Source: Pannonibacter sp. XCT-53 (lineage in GTDB: Bacteria > Pseudomonadota > Alphaproteobacteria > Rhizobiales > Stappiaceae). From it: a stretch of DNA of 64,000 nucleotides. The position numbers and the translations under genes were made by a program. How positions within the stretch are numbered: position 1 is the stretch's first letter; each line of letters opens with the position of its first letter. Of the stretch, positions 17,885 through 27,282 are shown piece after piece. The notes under the pieces are model-generated. The model saw nothing but the letters and a program-made list of their open reading frames with translations, searched no databases and was not told the origin of the DNA. The stretch is from assembly GCF_009915765.1 (NCBI RefSeq), contig NZ_JAABLQ010000001.1, positions 2,666,001 through 2,730,000 on the forward strand. The letters are read 5' to 3'.

Positions 17885-18361
17885 TCAGGTCGGGTCAGGC
17901 AGGTCCTGATCGAAGGGACGTTCCAGCAACTGCAGGCGGGAGCACAGGAAACCTTCGCTCTCATAGAGATCGGCGGCGGCGGAATGGCGCGGCGCGAGGG
18001 CGTGGACCTGGAGGATTCCGAAGGCTTCCAGATCCTCGGTGATCGCACGCAGCATGCGCCGGCCCAGCCCACGGCCCCGCAGCTTCTCGACGACATAGAG
18101 ATCGTCCAGCAGCGCCACGCGGCCGCCATATCCGATCGAATGGCGGTAGAGCGCCACGGCAAAGCCCGCCGGTTCGTTGCGGTACTGGGCGAGCCATGCC
18201 CGTCCCAGGCTGGCATCGACCATCAGGGTGCGCAGGGCATCTTCCTGGCGGCGCGTGAAGCTCTCGCCGGCCTCGGCCCAGAACTGCCGCGCAAGATCGA
18301 TGATCGTGTCACAGGTTCCCGGTCCCCCCAGCAACAGACAAAGCCCAGCGGCGCGTGTCAT
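17885..18361 (-). CDS. GNAT family N-acetyltransferase
   Basis: A 158-residue GNAT acetyltransferase using acetyl-CoA; the acceptor is unknown. The core shows [33 protein letters not shown] (acetyl-CoA loop R-G-R-G-L-G-R-R) and a C-terminal [10 protein letters not shown]. The ATG at 18361 is preceded by a perfect AGGAGG with 4 nt spacing, suggesting efficient translation. It lies divergent from purD with a 162-bp gap. Confidence 0.85.
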   Translation of the reverse strand: MTRAAGLCLLLGGPGTCDTIIDLARQFWAEAGESFTRRQEDALRTLMVDASLGRAWLAQYRNEPAGFAVALYRHSIGYGGRVALLDDLYVVEKLRGRGLGRRMLRAITEDLEAFGILQVHALAPRHSAAADLYESEGFLCSRLQLLERPFDQDLPDPT

Positions 18362-18523
18362 TCATCCTCCTGTCCGTTTGAATCCCGGCCCCCTGGTGTC
18401 GGCGTCCGGCCAGCCCCGCCCGATTGCCGCAACGCCCTTGCCGTGATAGAGCGCGACCGACTGCGGGCCAGCGCGCTGCGTCGCCGTGTCGCCCCCGCAT
18501 CCCGAACCGCAAAGGGATCGCCC

Positions 18524-19798
18524 ATGAACATCTTCCTCATCGGTTCCGGTGGACGGGAACACGCCCTCGCCTGGGCCATTGCCGCCTCGCCGCTGACCAC
18601 CCGTCTCTACGCGGCCCCGGCCAATGCCGGGATTGCCGAGGAGGCCCAGCCCGTGAAGGTGGACGTCTCCGACCCCGAGGCCGTGATTGCCTTCTGCCGG
18701 GAAAACGCGATCGACCTCGTCGTGGTGGGTCCGGAGGGGCCGCTGGTGGCGGGCCTCGTCGACCATCTCGCGGCCGCCGGCATCCGTGCCTTCGGTCCGG
18801 GCCGCGCGGCGGCCCAGCTGGAGGGCTCGAAGGGCTACACCAAGGATCTCTGCGCCGAGGCCGGCATTCCGACCGCAGCCTATCGCCGGTTCACCGACCG
18901 AGATGCGGCCCTTGCCCATGTGCGGGCCACCGGCGCGCCGATCGTCGTGAAGGCGGATGGCATCGCCGCCGGCAAGGGCGTGGTGGTGGCGATGACGCTG
19001 GCCGAGGCGGAAGACGCCATCCGCGCGTGCTTTGACGGCAGCTTCGGGGCGGCCGGTGCCGAGGTGGTGGTCGAGGAGTTCATGACCGGCGAGGAAGCGA
19101 GCTTCTTCGTGCTCTCCGACGGCCGCACGGCACTGCCCCTCGCCACCGCGCAGGACCACAAGCGCGTCTTCGACGGCGACGAGGGCCCGAACACCGGCGG
19201 CATGGGGGCCTATTCCCCGGCGCCTGTCATGACGCCGGAGATGGTCGCGCGCACGATGGCCGAGATCATCCAGCCGACGATCGACGCGATGGCGCGGCGG
19301 GGCACCCCGTTCCGCGGCGTGCTCTTTGCCGGGCTGATGATCACGGAGACCGGCCCCCGGCTGATCGAGTACAACACCCGCTTCGGCGATCCCGAATGCC
19401 AGGTGCTGATGATGCGTCTCAAGGACGACATCGTCACCCTGATGCTGGCGACCATCGACGGCACGCTGGACAAGATGTCGGTGCGCTGGCGCGACGAGGT
19501 GGCCCTGACCGTGGTGCTGGCGGCCAACGGCTATCCGGGCGACTACGCGAAGGGCACCGAGATCCGCGGGATCGCGGGAGCCGATGCCCTTGAGGATGTC
19601 AAGGTGTTCCACGCCGGCACGACCTCGGATGGCACGCGCATCCTGGCAAACGGCGGACGGGTGCTGAACGTGACGGCCCTCGGCCGCAGCGTCGCCGAAG
19701 CGCAGGCGCGCGCCTATGCGGCCGTCGACAAGATCGACTGGCCGGACGGCTTCTGCCGCCGCGACATCGGGTGGCGTGCCATTGCACGCGAAACGTGA
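18524..19798 (+). CDS. purD: phosphoribosylamine-glycine ligase
   Basis: PurD (GAR synthetase) joins glycine to phosphoribosylamine in purine synthesis, using ATP. The 424-residue product matches the family length. It starts [19 protein letters not shown] and shows the ATP-grasp elements [15 protein letters not shown], the [14 protein letters not shown] signature and [14 protein letters not shown]. The ATG at 18524 follows AAAGGGA; the open frame upstream is not homologous. It stands apart from other purine genes here. Confidence 0.96.
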   Translation: MNIFLIGSGGREHALAWAIAASPLTTRLYAAPANAGIAEEAQPVKVDVSDPEAVIAFCRENAIDLVVVGPEGPLVAGLVDHLAAAGIRAFGPGRAAAQLEGSKGYTKDLCAEAGIPTAAYRRFTDRDAALAHVRATGAPIVVKADGIAAGKGVVVAMTLAEAEDAIRACFDGSFGAAGAEVVVEEFMTGEEASFFVLSDGRTALPLATAQDHKRVFDGDEGPNTGGMGAYSPAPVMTPEMVARTMAEIIQPTIDAMARRGTPFRGVLFAGLMITETGPRLIEYNTRFGDPECQVLMMRLKDDIVTLMLATIDGTLDKMSVRWRDEVALTVVLAANGYPGDYAKGTEIRGIAGADALEDVKVFHAGTTSDGTRILANGGRVLNVTALGRSVAEAQARAYAAVDKIDWPDGFCRRDIGWRAIARET

Positions 19799-19963
19799 GG
19801 TGTCCGGGATCACGGTGACGCGCTTGCCTCCGTTTTGACCATGATGCGCAGGACGGGAGGTTGTGCAACCCCGTCTTGCAGGCCCGGCCCAACGGCGGGG
19901 TTGCACGGGCGGTCGCCTGGCGACAGGCTTACGGGGTGAGACACCTCCCCCGGAGCCGCGCCC

Positions 19964-20884
19964 GTGCAGCCAGACCGATCCGCCGCCACCCGTTCCCTTT
20001 TCCCGCAAGACTTTGACCGCATTGAGATCTCGGGGCCCCGAGGCCGCATCTGCGGGCGCGTGGGGGGGGACGGTCCGCCGCTGCTCCTGCTGCATGGCTT
20101 TCCGCAGACCCACGTGATGTGGCATCCGCTGGCCGGCGCATTGGCGCGACACTTTCGCGTGATCCTGCCGGACCTGCCGGGATATGGCGAGAGCGACCTG
20201 CCCGAGGGCGGCCCCGAGGCGATGAGCAAGCGGGAGGTCGCGCGGGACCTCGTGGCGCTGATGCAGGAGCTCGGTCATGCCTCCTTCCTGCTGTGCGGGC
20301 ATGACCGCGGCGGTCGGGTGGCCTACCGGATGGCCCTCGACCACCCGCAGGCGGTCCGCCGGATCGCCGTGCTCGACATCCTGCCGACGCAGGCCTACTG
20401 GCAGCGCATGGACCGCGCCTTTGCCCTGAAGGTCTATCACTGGGCGTTCCTGGCCCAGCCGGAGCCCCTGCCCGAACGGCTGATCGCGGCGGCTCCGGAG
20501 TTCTATCTCGACCACACGATGGCAAGCTGGACGGAGCGGCGCGATCTCTCCGCCTTCGCCCCTGAGGCGCTGGCTGCCTATCGCACGGCCTTTGCCGCGA
20601 GCGACCGGATCCGAGCCGCCTGCCAGGACTACCGGGCGGGCGCGACGGTGGACCTTGCCCACGACGAGGCCGATCTGGCCGCCGGGCACCGCATCACGGC
20701 GCCGCTCTGCGTGCTCTGGGGCGGACATGGCATTGCGCCCGGCGCCGGCACGCCGCTGGATGTCTGGCGCCAGTGGGCAACCGACGTGTCAGGCTCGGCG
20801 ATTGACAGCGGCCACTTCCTTGTCGAAGAAAACCCGGCCGCAACCCTTGCGGCCCTGCTGCCCTTCCTCTTGGCGGCGGCGTGA
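19964..20884 (+). CDS. alpha/beta hydrolase, predicted fluoroacetate (haloacetate) dehalogenase
   Basis: A 306-residue alpha/beta hydrolase that should cleave halogen from haloacetates, including possibly the C-F bond. The oxyanion segment is HGFPQTHVMW and the nucleophile elbow is GHDRGGR. Compared from memory with the characterised fluoroacetate dehalogenase RPA1163, every key residue is present at a constant offset of +4: D114, R115, R118, D138, H159, W160, W189, Y223 and H284. It lies 36 bp before a patatin-family gene in the same direction. An ordinary epoxide hydrolase is less likely because the halide-pocket His/Trp/Tyr trio is complete. Confidence 0.85.
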   Translation: MQPDRSAATRSLFPQDFDRIEISGPRGRICGRVGGDGPPLLLLHGFPQTHVMWHPLAGALARHFRVILPDLPGYGESDLPEGGPEAMSKREVARDLVALMQELGHASFLLCGHDRGGRVAYRMALDHPQAVRRIAVLDILPTQAYWQRMDRAFALKVYHWAFLAQPEPLPERLIAAAPEFYLDHTMASWTERRDLSAFAPEALAAYRTAFAASDRIRAACQDYRAGATVDLAHDEADLAAGHRITAPLCVLWGGHGIAPGAGTPLDVWRQWATDVSGSAIDSGHFLVEENPAATLAALLPFLLAAA

Positions 20885-20920
20885 TCGCGGGCGGCTGCCC
20901 GCGCAGCAGGAGATGAGCGG

Positions 20921-21757
20921 ATGTCCAGACCCAGGATCGGCCTCGCCCTCGGTGGCGGCGGGGCGCGCGGCATGTCGCACATTCCCGTGCTGCAGGCCTT
21001 CGACGACCTCGGCGTGAAACCCGACGTGATCGCGGGCTCGTCCATCGGCGCCCTGCTTGGTGCCGGCTATGCGGCCGGCCTGAGCGGCAACGAGCTGCAC
21101 GAGCTTGCCGTCTCGACCTTCCGCAACCGCAATGCGCTGCTCGCCAAGCTCTGGCAGCTGCGTCCGCGCCGCATCGCCGATGTCTTCGGTGGCGGCATCG
21201 GCCAGTTCGACCCGCTCAAGGTGCTGCACCTGTTCGCCGGCGGACGGCTGCCGGACCGCTTCGAGGATCTGAAGATTCCGCTGACGGTGGTTGCAACCGA
21301 TTTCTACGGCTGCGCGGAGATCGACATCCAGACCGGCCCGCTGGCCCCGGCCATTGCCGCCTCGATCGCCATTCCGGCCGTGTTCCGCCCGGTGAAGCTG
21401 CAGGGCAAGGTGCTGATCGACGGCGGCGTGGCCAATCCGCTGCCCTTCGACCGGCTGCCCGACACCTGCGACATCATCGTGGCGGCCGACGTGGTCGGCG
21501 TGCCGGTGCCGCGTCCGGGCAAGCATCTGCCGACGACGCTGGATGCACTGTTCGGGGCCTCGCAGATCCTGATGCGGTCGATCACCCAGGAAAAGCTCAA
21601 GCAGCGCGAACCCGACGTGATCGTCCGACCGGATGTGGGCAACATCCGCGTGCTCGACTTCATGAAAACCCGGGGGGTGCTGGACGCGGCAGCCCCCTTG
21701 CGGGAAGAGGTCAAGCGGCGGCTGACAGCTGCACTCGATAAGCAGCTTTCACAATAA
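20921..21757 (+). CDS. patatin-like phospholipase family protein
   Basis: A 278-residue patatin-fold acyl hydrolase, similar to bacterial RssA/YchK proteins. It has the oxyanion motif LALGGGGARGMSHIPVL, the nucleophile GSSIGALLG and the catalytic Asp in LIDGGVANPLPF. No signal peptide is present, so it should act in the cytosol, probably on phospholipids or acyl esters. It follows the dehalogenase gene by 36 bp and may be co-transcribed. The downstream 145 bp are AT-rich and hold a CtrA box. Confidence 0.88.
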   Translation: MSRPRIGLALGGGGARGMSHIPVLQAFDDLGVKPDVIAGSSIGALLGAGYAAGLSGNELHELAVSTFRNRNALLAKLWQLRPRRIADVFGGGIGQFDPLKVLHLFAGGRLPDRFEDLKIPLTVVATDFYGCAEIDIQTGPLAPAIAASIAIPAVFRPVKLQGKVLIDGGVANPLPFDRLPDTCDIIVAADVVGVPVPRPGKHLPTTLDALFGASQILMRSITQEKLKQREPDVIVRPDVGNIRVLDFMKTRGVLDAAAPLREEVKRRLTAALDKQLSQ

Positions 21758-21843
21758 GCCGCAGTGATGACCATGAAGGAATTGACAGTAACTGCAAAAA
21801 ATTTGACGCGCTTCTGCGTCAGTTTTTCGTCAAATACACGATT

Positions 21844-21859
21844 TTAACCTTAGATTAAC
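21844..21859 (+). promoter_or_regulatory. CtrA box
   Basis: TTAA-CCTTAGA-TTAAC matches the TTAA-N7-TTAAC consensus for the cell-cycle regulator CtrA exactly. It lies 43 bp before the ATG of the 117-residue unknown gene, in an AT-rich stretch that also holds an ATTTGACG/CGTCAAAT inverted repeat upstream. Confidence 0.65.
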
Positions 21860-21902
21860 CTGTGATTCGGACGATAGGGGCATATCCAGAAGGAGAAAGC
21901 GG

Positions 21903-22256
21903 ATGAACCGCGTGGCCCCAGACACCCTCAACGAGGACGCCTGTCCCGTCTCAGAAGAGACATTCCAGGCTCTCATGCGCCAGAATGCCGCCTCGGCCGC
22001 GTCTGTCGCAGTTGGCCTGCCCGAAGACCAGCGCGCGCGCCTGGCCGTGTTCTGTTACCGCAAGGCGCATCTCAGGTCGCTCGGCTTCGCCATCGCGGCG
22101 AGCTGCAGCCGGCGCGCCCTGGTCGAGGAAGCCGGTCACGCCGGCGAGCTTCTCTTTCAGCAATCCCGCAACAGGCCGGCAAATGCCGGCTCGGAACCCT
22201 ATCTGGCGGCCCGTGCCCAGCGCCGGCCCGTCACGCTTTGCAGCATCAAGGGGTAG
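21903..22256 (+). CDS. hypothetical protein behind a CtrA box
   Basis: A 117-residue soluble protein I do not recognise. It has no signal peptide or membrane helix. A central helical-looking region includes SVAVGLPEDQRARLAVFCYR and LRSLGFAIAASCSRRALV, and the C-terminus is disordered. GGAGA lies about 8 nt before the ATG. It is monocistronic: a CtrA box precedes it and an intrinsic terminator follows 25 bp after the stop. That context suggests cell-cycle-regulated expression. Confidence 0.7.
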   Translation: MNRVAPDTLNEDACPVSEETFQALMRQNAASAASVAVGLPEDQRARLAVFCYRKAHLRSLGFAIAASCSRRALVEEAGHAGELLFQQSRNRPANAGSEPYLAARAQRRPVTLCSIKG

Positions 22257-22281
22257 GTAATCCTCCCGCCTGCCCCCGACT

Positions 22282-22339
22282 GGCGCCGCTCCGACCGTTC
22301 TCCCGAGGTCTTCCAATCCGGAGCGGCGCCCCCTTTTTT
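22282..22339 (+). terminator. intrinsic terminator
   Basis: A 12-bp perfect stem GGCGCCGCTCCG / CGGAGCGGCGCC (22282-22293, 22319-22330) with a 25-nt loop is followed by CCC and six T residues. It ends transcription of the CtrA-box gene and lies just beyond the end of tadA on the other strand. Confidence 0.8.
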
Positions 22340-22376
22340 CAGACGTCAACCCGGCCCCGCTGGCGGCCCTCACGTC

Positions 22377-22862
22377 TCAGTCCGGATCGCGACGATCCCG
22401 GAAGAAGGACCGGAGCAGGTCCGCCGCCTCCCTTTCCGCAAATCCCGAATAGACATCCGGCGCATGGTGACAGGTGGGCTGGTTGTAGAAACGCACGCCG
22501 TGATCGACCGCACCGCCCTTGGGGTCGCCGGCGCCGTAATAGAGACGCCGGAGGCGGGCAAAGGAGATGGCTCCGGCGCACATGGCACAGGGCTCCAGCG
22601 TCACGTAGAGGTCAGCCCCCGGCAGCCGCTGCGATCCGACGGCGGCACAGGCAAGGCGGATGGCCAGGACTTCGGCATGGGCGGTGGGGTCGTTCAGCTC
22701 CAGCGTACGGTTGCCGGCCGCGGCCAGGACCGCACCGTCACGCACGATCACCGCCCCGACCGGCACCTCGCCGCGCGCCGCCGCCGCCCGCGCCTGCGCC
22801 AGTGCAAGGTCCATGAAGCCGGAGACCGGACCCGCAGGGCCTGGCCTGAACGTCTCTGCCAT
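22377..22862 (-). CDS. tadA: tRNA-specific adenosine deaminase
   Basis: TadA converts adenosine 34 to inosine in tRNA-Arg(ACG), an essential wobble modification. The 161-residue protein has the cytidine-deaminase zinc motifs [10 protein letters not shown] (His and proton-shuttling Glu) and [12 protein letters not shown] (two Cys). The family C-terminus [16 protein letters not shown] is also present. The ATG at 22862 is chosen over a longer frame that adds 42 non-conserved residues. It diverges from rluB with a 145-bp gap. Confidence 0.94.
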   Translation of the reverse strand: MAETFRPGPAGPVSGFMDLALAQARAAAARGEVPVGAVIVRDGAVLAAAGNRTLELNDPTAHAEVLAIRLACAAVGSQRLPGADLYVTLEPCAMCAGAISFARLRRLYYGAGDPKGGAVDHGVRFYNQPTCHHAPDVYSGFAEREAADLLRSFFRDRRDPD

Positions 22863-23007
22863 GTCGTTTCCTGCCTCGTTTGCCGGCACCACCCGACGGG
22901 CATCCGGCTCCCGTCCTATAAACCATCTGCACCATCGCCCAAGCAAATTGCGGCGGAGCTGCATTTGTCCGATTCCTAAAGGCAGCAAGCTCTGCTATGA
23001 GGCGGGA

Positions 23008-24939
23008 ATGACCGACAAGAAAACCCCTTCACGGCCCCGCGGCGGCAAGCCCGGCGGTCCGTCCCGCCGTACGGGCGCCCCTTCCGGCGCCCGTCCCCCC
23101 CGTTTCTCCGGCCCGCGCGCCGAGGGCGATGACGCCCCGCGCCGCAGCCGTGCGGGCGCCCCTTCCGGCGCCCGTCCCTCCCGTTTCTCCGGCCCGCGCG
23201 CCGAGGGCGATGACGCCCCGCGCCGCAGCCGAGCGCCCCGCCCCGACCAGGGCGAGCGCGGCGCCGGCGGCCCGAAGCGCAGCCCCCGCCCGGACGGCGA
23301 GCGCCCGGCGCGCACCGGTCGCCCGTCGGGTGACCGCCCGATGGCCTCGCGTCCGTCGGGCCCGCGCGCCGGCGCACGTGACAGGACGGACGAGGCGCAG
23401 CCGCGCAGCCCCCGCAAGGCGTCCGATCCGGCACCGGCCATTTCCTTTGCCGGCGAGGCAGAGCGCATCGCCAAGGTGATGGCGCGCGCCGGCCTCTGCT
23501 CGCGGCGCGACGCCGAGGCCTGGGTGCTCGAGGGCCGGGTCAGCGTCAACGGCACCGTGCTGACGACGCCGGCGGTGACCGTGACCGAGGATGACGTGAT
23601 CCTGGTCGACGGCCAGCCGATGCCGCAGAAGGAGCGGACCCGCCTGTGGCTCTATCACAAGCCGCGCGGCCTCGTGACCACGAACCACGACCCGGAAGGC
23701 CGTCCGACCGTGTTCGACGCCCTGCCGAAGGAACTGCCCCGGGTGCTGACCGTCGGCCGGCTCGACATCAACACCGAAGGCCTGCTGCTGCTGACCAATG
23801 ACGGCGGCCTCGCCCGCGTGCTGGAACTGCCGGCGACCGGCTGGCTGCGCCGCTACCGGGTGCGCGCCTTCGGGGCCGTCACCCAGGAGCAGCTCAACGG
23901 CCTGATCGACGGACTGGCCATCGACGGCGTGCTGTATTCCGGCATCGAGGCCACGCTCGACAAGGTGCAGGGCGACAACGTCTGGCTGACCGTCGGCCTG
24001 CGCGAAGGCAAGAACCGCGAGGTCAAGCGCGTGCTCGAGCACCTTGGCCTGGCGGTGAACCGGCTGATCCGCGTGTCCTTCGGACCGTTCCAGCTGCTCG
24101 ACCTCGAGGAGGGCGCCGTGCGCGAGATCCGCGGCCGCGTCCTGCGCGAGCAGCTCGGCGAGAAGCTGGCCTCGGCGGCCGGCGCCGATTTCGAGGCGCC
24201 GATCCTGACCCAGATGCCGGAAGACGGCGCGGAGAAGCCGAAGAAGAAGAAGCCCGGCGTCGGCGGGGACCGCAAGACCAAGGGCGAGTGGATGACCGCC
24301 CGGGAAGGCGCCGAGGCGGTCGGCAACCGCAAGTCCGGAGGCCGCAAGCCGGTCAGCCGCGACGGCCGCCGTGACGAGGGCGACCGCGCCCCGGCACAAC
24401 GGCCGCAGAAGGTCTCCCCGCGCAGCCGCTTCCGCCTGACCAGCGAGCCGCGCCCTGCCCCCGCCTTCGAGCGGCCGGAACGGGAAAAGCCGAAGCGCCG
24501 GATCTGGAGCGAAGACGGGCTGGTCGACGACAAGCAGCAGGAATCGCGCATGGGCGCACGCCGCCCGGCCGGCCGTGACCGGGACGAGGACGGTGGCCGC
24601 GACAGCGGACCGCGTCCGTTCCGCCCGCGCGGCGGCGACGACCGGCCGCCGGAGCGCGGGGGCGACCGGCCCTTCGGGCGCGGCGGAGACCGTCCGTTTG
24701 CCCGGGGCGGCGACCGACCGGGACCGCGGGACGGCGGGCGCGATGCCGACAGGCCGGACCGGCCCCCGTTCCGGGGTGGCCCGCGCGGCGCAGGGCCGGC
24801 CGGCAAGGGTCCAGGCCGCAAGGGTCCGGGCGGCGGTTTCGGGGGCAAGGGCTTCGGTGGCAAGGGCTTCGGTGACCGGCCGTCCGGCTCGCGTCCGCCT
24901 GCCGGCAAGGGCGGGCCGCGTCCGCGCGGCCGTTCCTGA
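23008..24939 (+). CDS. rluB: pseudouridine synthase RluB/RsuA family with long disordered tails
   Basis: A 23S rRNA pseudouridine synthase (probably U2605, RluB type) of 643 residues, far longer than the usual 250-300. The core begins near residue 145 with an S4 domain ([20 protein letters not shown]) followed by the catalytic motif [18 protein letters not shown] and [19 protein letters not shown]. About 145 N-terminal and 230 C-terminal residues are low-complexity, rich in Arg, Gly, Pro and Asp. The N-tail contains a 27-residue unit repeated twice. Such basic tails are common in alphaproteobacterial homologues and may bind rRNA. The gene is 20 bp upstream of rsmD. Confidence 0.92.
   Translation: MTDKKTPSRPRGGKPGGPSRRTGAPSGARPPRFSGPRAEGDDAPRRSRAGAPSGARPSRFSGPRAEGDDAPRRSRAPRPDQGERGAGGPKRSPRPDGERPARTGRPSGDRPMASRPSGPRAGARDRTDEAQPRSPRKASDPAPAISFAGEAERIAKVMARAGLCSRRDAEAWVLEGRVSVNGTVLTTPAVTVTEDDVILVDGQPMPQKERTRLWLYHKPRGLVTTNHDPEGRPTVFDALPKELPRVLTVGRLDINTEGLLLLTNDGGLARVLELPATGWLRRYRVRAFGAVTQEQLNGLIDGLAIDGVLYSGIEATLDKVQGDNVWLTVGLREGKNREVKRVLEHLGLAVNRLIRVSFGPFQLLDLEEGAVREIRGRVLREQLGEKLASAAGADFEAPILTQMPEDGAEKPKKKKPGVGGDRKTKGEWMTAREGAEAVGNRKSGGRKPVSRDGRRDEGDRAPAQRPQKVSPRSRFRLTSEPRPAPAFERPEREKPKRRIWSEDGLVDDKQQESRMGARRPAGRDRDEDGGRDSGPRPFRPRGGDDRPPERGGDRPFGRGGDRPFARGGDRPGPRDGGRDADRPDRPPFRGGPRGAGPAGKGPGRKGPGGGFGGKGFGGKGFGDRPSGSRPPAGKGGPRPRGRS
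23073..23234 (+). repeat. 81-bp in-frame tandem duplication in rluB
   Basis: Two copies (23073-23153 and 23154-23234) of 81 bp encode a 27-residue unit beginning GAPSGARP and ending [10 protein letters not shown]. They are nearly identical at the DNA level, including silent positions, so the duplication looks recent. Confidence 0.85.
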
Positions 24940-24959
24940 CACGCTGAGGCCGGACCGTC

Positions 24960-25532
24960 ATGCGCATCATCGCCGGACGCTTCAGGGGCATGGCGCTTGC
25001 GACGCCGAAGTCGGACGCCACGCGGCCGACCAGTGACCGCCTGCGGGAAACGATCTTCAACATCCTGGCGCATGGCATCGGTTTCGATGTGGAGGGCGCC
25101 CGGGTGCTGGACCTGTTTGCCGGCACGGGCGCGCTCGGGTTCGAGGCCATCAGCCGCGGTGCCCGGCACGCGACCTTCGTGGAGGAGGCCGTCGAGCCGC
25201 GCGGCGTGATCCGTCGCAACATGGAACAGATGGGACTGAACGGCGCAGCGAAGATCCTGCGCCGCGATGCCACCCGCCTGGGCGAAGCGGGCACGATCGA
25301 ACCCTTCGACCTGCTGTTCGCCGATCCGCCCTATGACAAGGGTCTCGGCGAACTGGCGCTGGCCTCGGCCCTGGCCGGAGGCTGGCTCAGGGCCGGAGCG
25401 ACCTGCGTGCTGGAGGAGCGGGCAGGCGCTGCCATCGCCTTGCCGGCCGGCTTCGATCTTCTCGACCAGCGCAGCGCCGGCGACAGCCAGGTGCTGTTCC
25501 TTCGGGCGGGTCAACGTCCCGACAAGAGCTGA
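24960..25532 (+). CDS. rsmD: 16S rRNA (guanine966-N2)-methyltransferase
   Basis: RsmD methylates G966 of 16S rRNA in the assembled 30S subunit using SAM. The 190-residue protein has the family start MRIIAGRFRGMALATP and RPTSDRLRETIFNIL. The SAM-binding LDLFAGTGALGFEAISRGA and the catalytic DPPY (LLFADPPYDKGLGE) are also present. It follows rluB with a 20-bp gap, making an rRNA-modification operon. Confidence 0.95.
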   Translation: MRIIAGRFRGMALATPKSDATRPTSDRLRETIFNILAHGIGFDVEGARVLDLFAGTGALGFEAISRGARHATFVEEAVEPRGVIRRNMEQMGLNGAAKILRRDATRLGEAGTIEPFDLLFADPPYDKGLGELALASALAGGWLRAGATCVLEERAGAAIALPAGFDLLDQRSAGDSQVLFLRAGQRPDKS

Positions 25533-25975
25533 AGTCGTTTTTGCGCGGCCCGGCCCCTGTTGCTTGGGACGGCCGTTACGGGGCTCGATGTCCCAACAAG
25601 ATCTCGCCACATGCCGAGCCGCTGCCGCAGTCTTCCCGACTGCGCGACGACAGTTTTGTGACGTGGATCAACGAAGGTCTCCGGACGCCCGTGTCGCGAT
25701 TTTTTGCAGTGACGATTGCGAAAGAGGCAAACGGCAGCCCATAAACTATGCATCCGTGCCGCATTTTGCCGCATCGCAACAGTCGAGATCTGCAGATGTT
25801 GCGTTTTTGCATCGCTCGCCGCAAATAGGCACTGCGCCCTGAACTTCCCGGTAGCCAAACCGGGATCACGAATTATCCTCGGGATCAGGTGGTGGACACT
25901 TTCATCAACGCGACCCCGGATTCTTGCCAAGGCATGTTCCGCAGGGTCACAGTTGGCAAGCATGGGGAAAATTCA
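25533..25975 (+). other. porin upstream region, 443 bp
   Basis: This long leader separates rsmD from the porin start. No gene is supported; the frames here lack start signals. An inverted repeat CTTGCCAA / TTGGCAAG (25923-25930, 25953-25960) lies just before the porin ribosome-binding site. The rest probably holds a strong, regulated promoter and a long 5' leader. Confidence 0.5.
25923..25960 (+). promoter_or_regulatory. hairpin in porin leader
   Basis: An 8-bp perfect stem with a 22-nt loop ends 16 nt before the porin start codon. Its position could affect translation or mRNA stability of an abundant outer-membrane protein. Only the inverted repeat is observed; the role is inference. Confidence 0.4.
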
Positions 25976-27148
25976 ATGAAGGGCATCAAGCTTCTTGCGG
26001 CACTTGGGCTTGCCGCAGCCACGGCAGGCACCAGCGGCGCCATGGCAGCTGACCTTCCGGTCGCTCCGGAGCCGGTTGATTACGTTCGCGTCTGCGACGC
26101 CTTCGGCACGGGCTTCTTCTACATCCCGGGCACCGAGACCTGCCTGCGCATTTCCGGCCGCGTCCGCGCGGAATACCGTTTCAATGACTTCGGCGACCGT
26201 CCGAACGCCTGGAACCGCGCGTCGAACGGCACCAGCACCCGCGCCCGCGGCGTCGTGCGCTTCGATGCCCGCACGAACACCGAGTATGGCCTCGTGCGCT
26301 CCTACATCGACCTGTACCTGCAGCGCGATTCGGCCGCCGGCACCTTTACCGAGCTGGACAACGCCTTCATCCAGTTCGGCAACTTCACCTTCGGCCGCAC
26401 CCAGTCCATGTACGACTTCTGGACCGGCTATTCCTACGGCAACTACCACACCCAGTACACCGACTACCGGAACTGGATGGCGGCCTACACCGCCGCGCTC
26501 GGCAACGGCATCTCGGCAACCGTCTCGATCGAAGACGGCACGACCCGTCGCTGGAGTCTCGTCGGGGGCGGTGACGCCTATTCCGGGCATCGCCTGCCGG
26601 ACCTCGTCGCCAACCTGCGCATCGAGCAGGGCTGGGGCTCGGCCCAGATCATGGGTGCCCTGCATGACGTCCGCTACGCTGCGGCCAACACCAAGGGCGA
26701 CGTCGGCTTCGCCATCGGCGCCGGCATCCAGCTGAACGTGCCGGTGTTCGGCGCGACCGACAACTTCGCCATCCAGGCGATGTACGGCGACGGCGCCTCG
26801 GGCTACGTGCTCGACAGCTGGTCCGGCCTTGTCACCGCAACCGACGCCACGTTTGCCGGCGGTCGCAGCCACACCACCAAGGCCTGGTCGATCGGTGCCG
26901 GCTTCCTGCACAACTTCTCCGACCAGCTCGAAGGCAGCATCGAAGGTGGCTATGCCTCGATGGACGCCTTTGGCCGCGCCAACGACTTCACCCAGTGGGG
27001 TGGCAACCTCAACCTGATCTGGAAGCCGGTTGCCGGCCTCGGCATCGGTGGCGAGCTTGCCTACCGCATGCACGACCTGAACCGCGCCTCGGGCGTGCGT
27101 GATGCCGACGAGATGGCCGTCACGCTGCGCGTCGAGCGGAACTTCTGA
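25976..27148 (+). CDS. outer-membrane porin (alphaproteobacterial Omp2b family)
   Basis: A general porin of the alphaproteobacterial PF02530 family, forming outer-membrane trimers for small solutes. The 390-residue precursor has a signal peptide ending SGAMAA, then DLPVAPEPVDYVRVCDAFG and YIPGTETCLRISGRVRAEY, the hallmark N-terminus with a disulfide pair. Alternating beta strands continue to the terminal Phe of RVERNF, as needed for BAM recognition. The ATG at 25976 has GGGGA upstream. A bidirectional terminator follows. Confidence 0.93.
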   Translation: MKGIKLLAALGLAAATAGTSGAMAADLPVAPEPVDYVRVCDAFGTGFFYIPGTETCLRISGRVRAEYRFNDFGDRPNAWNRASNGTSTRARGVVRFDARTNTEYGLVRSYIDLYLQRDSAAGTFTELDNAFIQFGNFTFGRTQSMYDFWTGYSYGNYHTQYTDYRNWMAAYTAALGNGISATVSIEDGTTRRWSLVGGGDAYSGHRLPDLVANLRIEQGWGSAQIMGALHDVRYAAANTKGDVGFAIGAGIQLNVPVFGATDNFAIQAMYGDGASGYVLDSWSGLVTATDATFAGGRSHTTKAWSIGAGFLHNFSDQLEGSIEGGYASMDAFGRANDFTQWGGNLNLIWKPVAGLGIGGELAYRMHDLNRASGVRDADEMAVTLRVERNF

Positions 27149-27170
27149 TCCAGCGGGATCCGGAACGGAA

Positions 27171-27195
27171 AAGGCGGCCTCGGGCCGCCTTTTTT
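27171..27195 (+). terminator. bidirectional intrinsic terminator
   Basis: AAGGCGGCC / GGCCGCCTT with a 3-nt loop is flanked by an A-run on the left and six T residues on the right, so it can stop the porin transcript and the leftward mutL transcript. Confidence 0.85.
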
Positions 27196-27282
27196 GTATG
27201 TCCGGGGATGTCCGCCGGGACGCAAGACGCCATGCAGCCTGCCGAAGGCCGCGACTGCTGGGCACCGCGACCGCAGGAGAGC

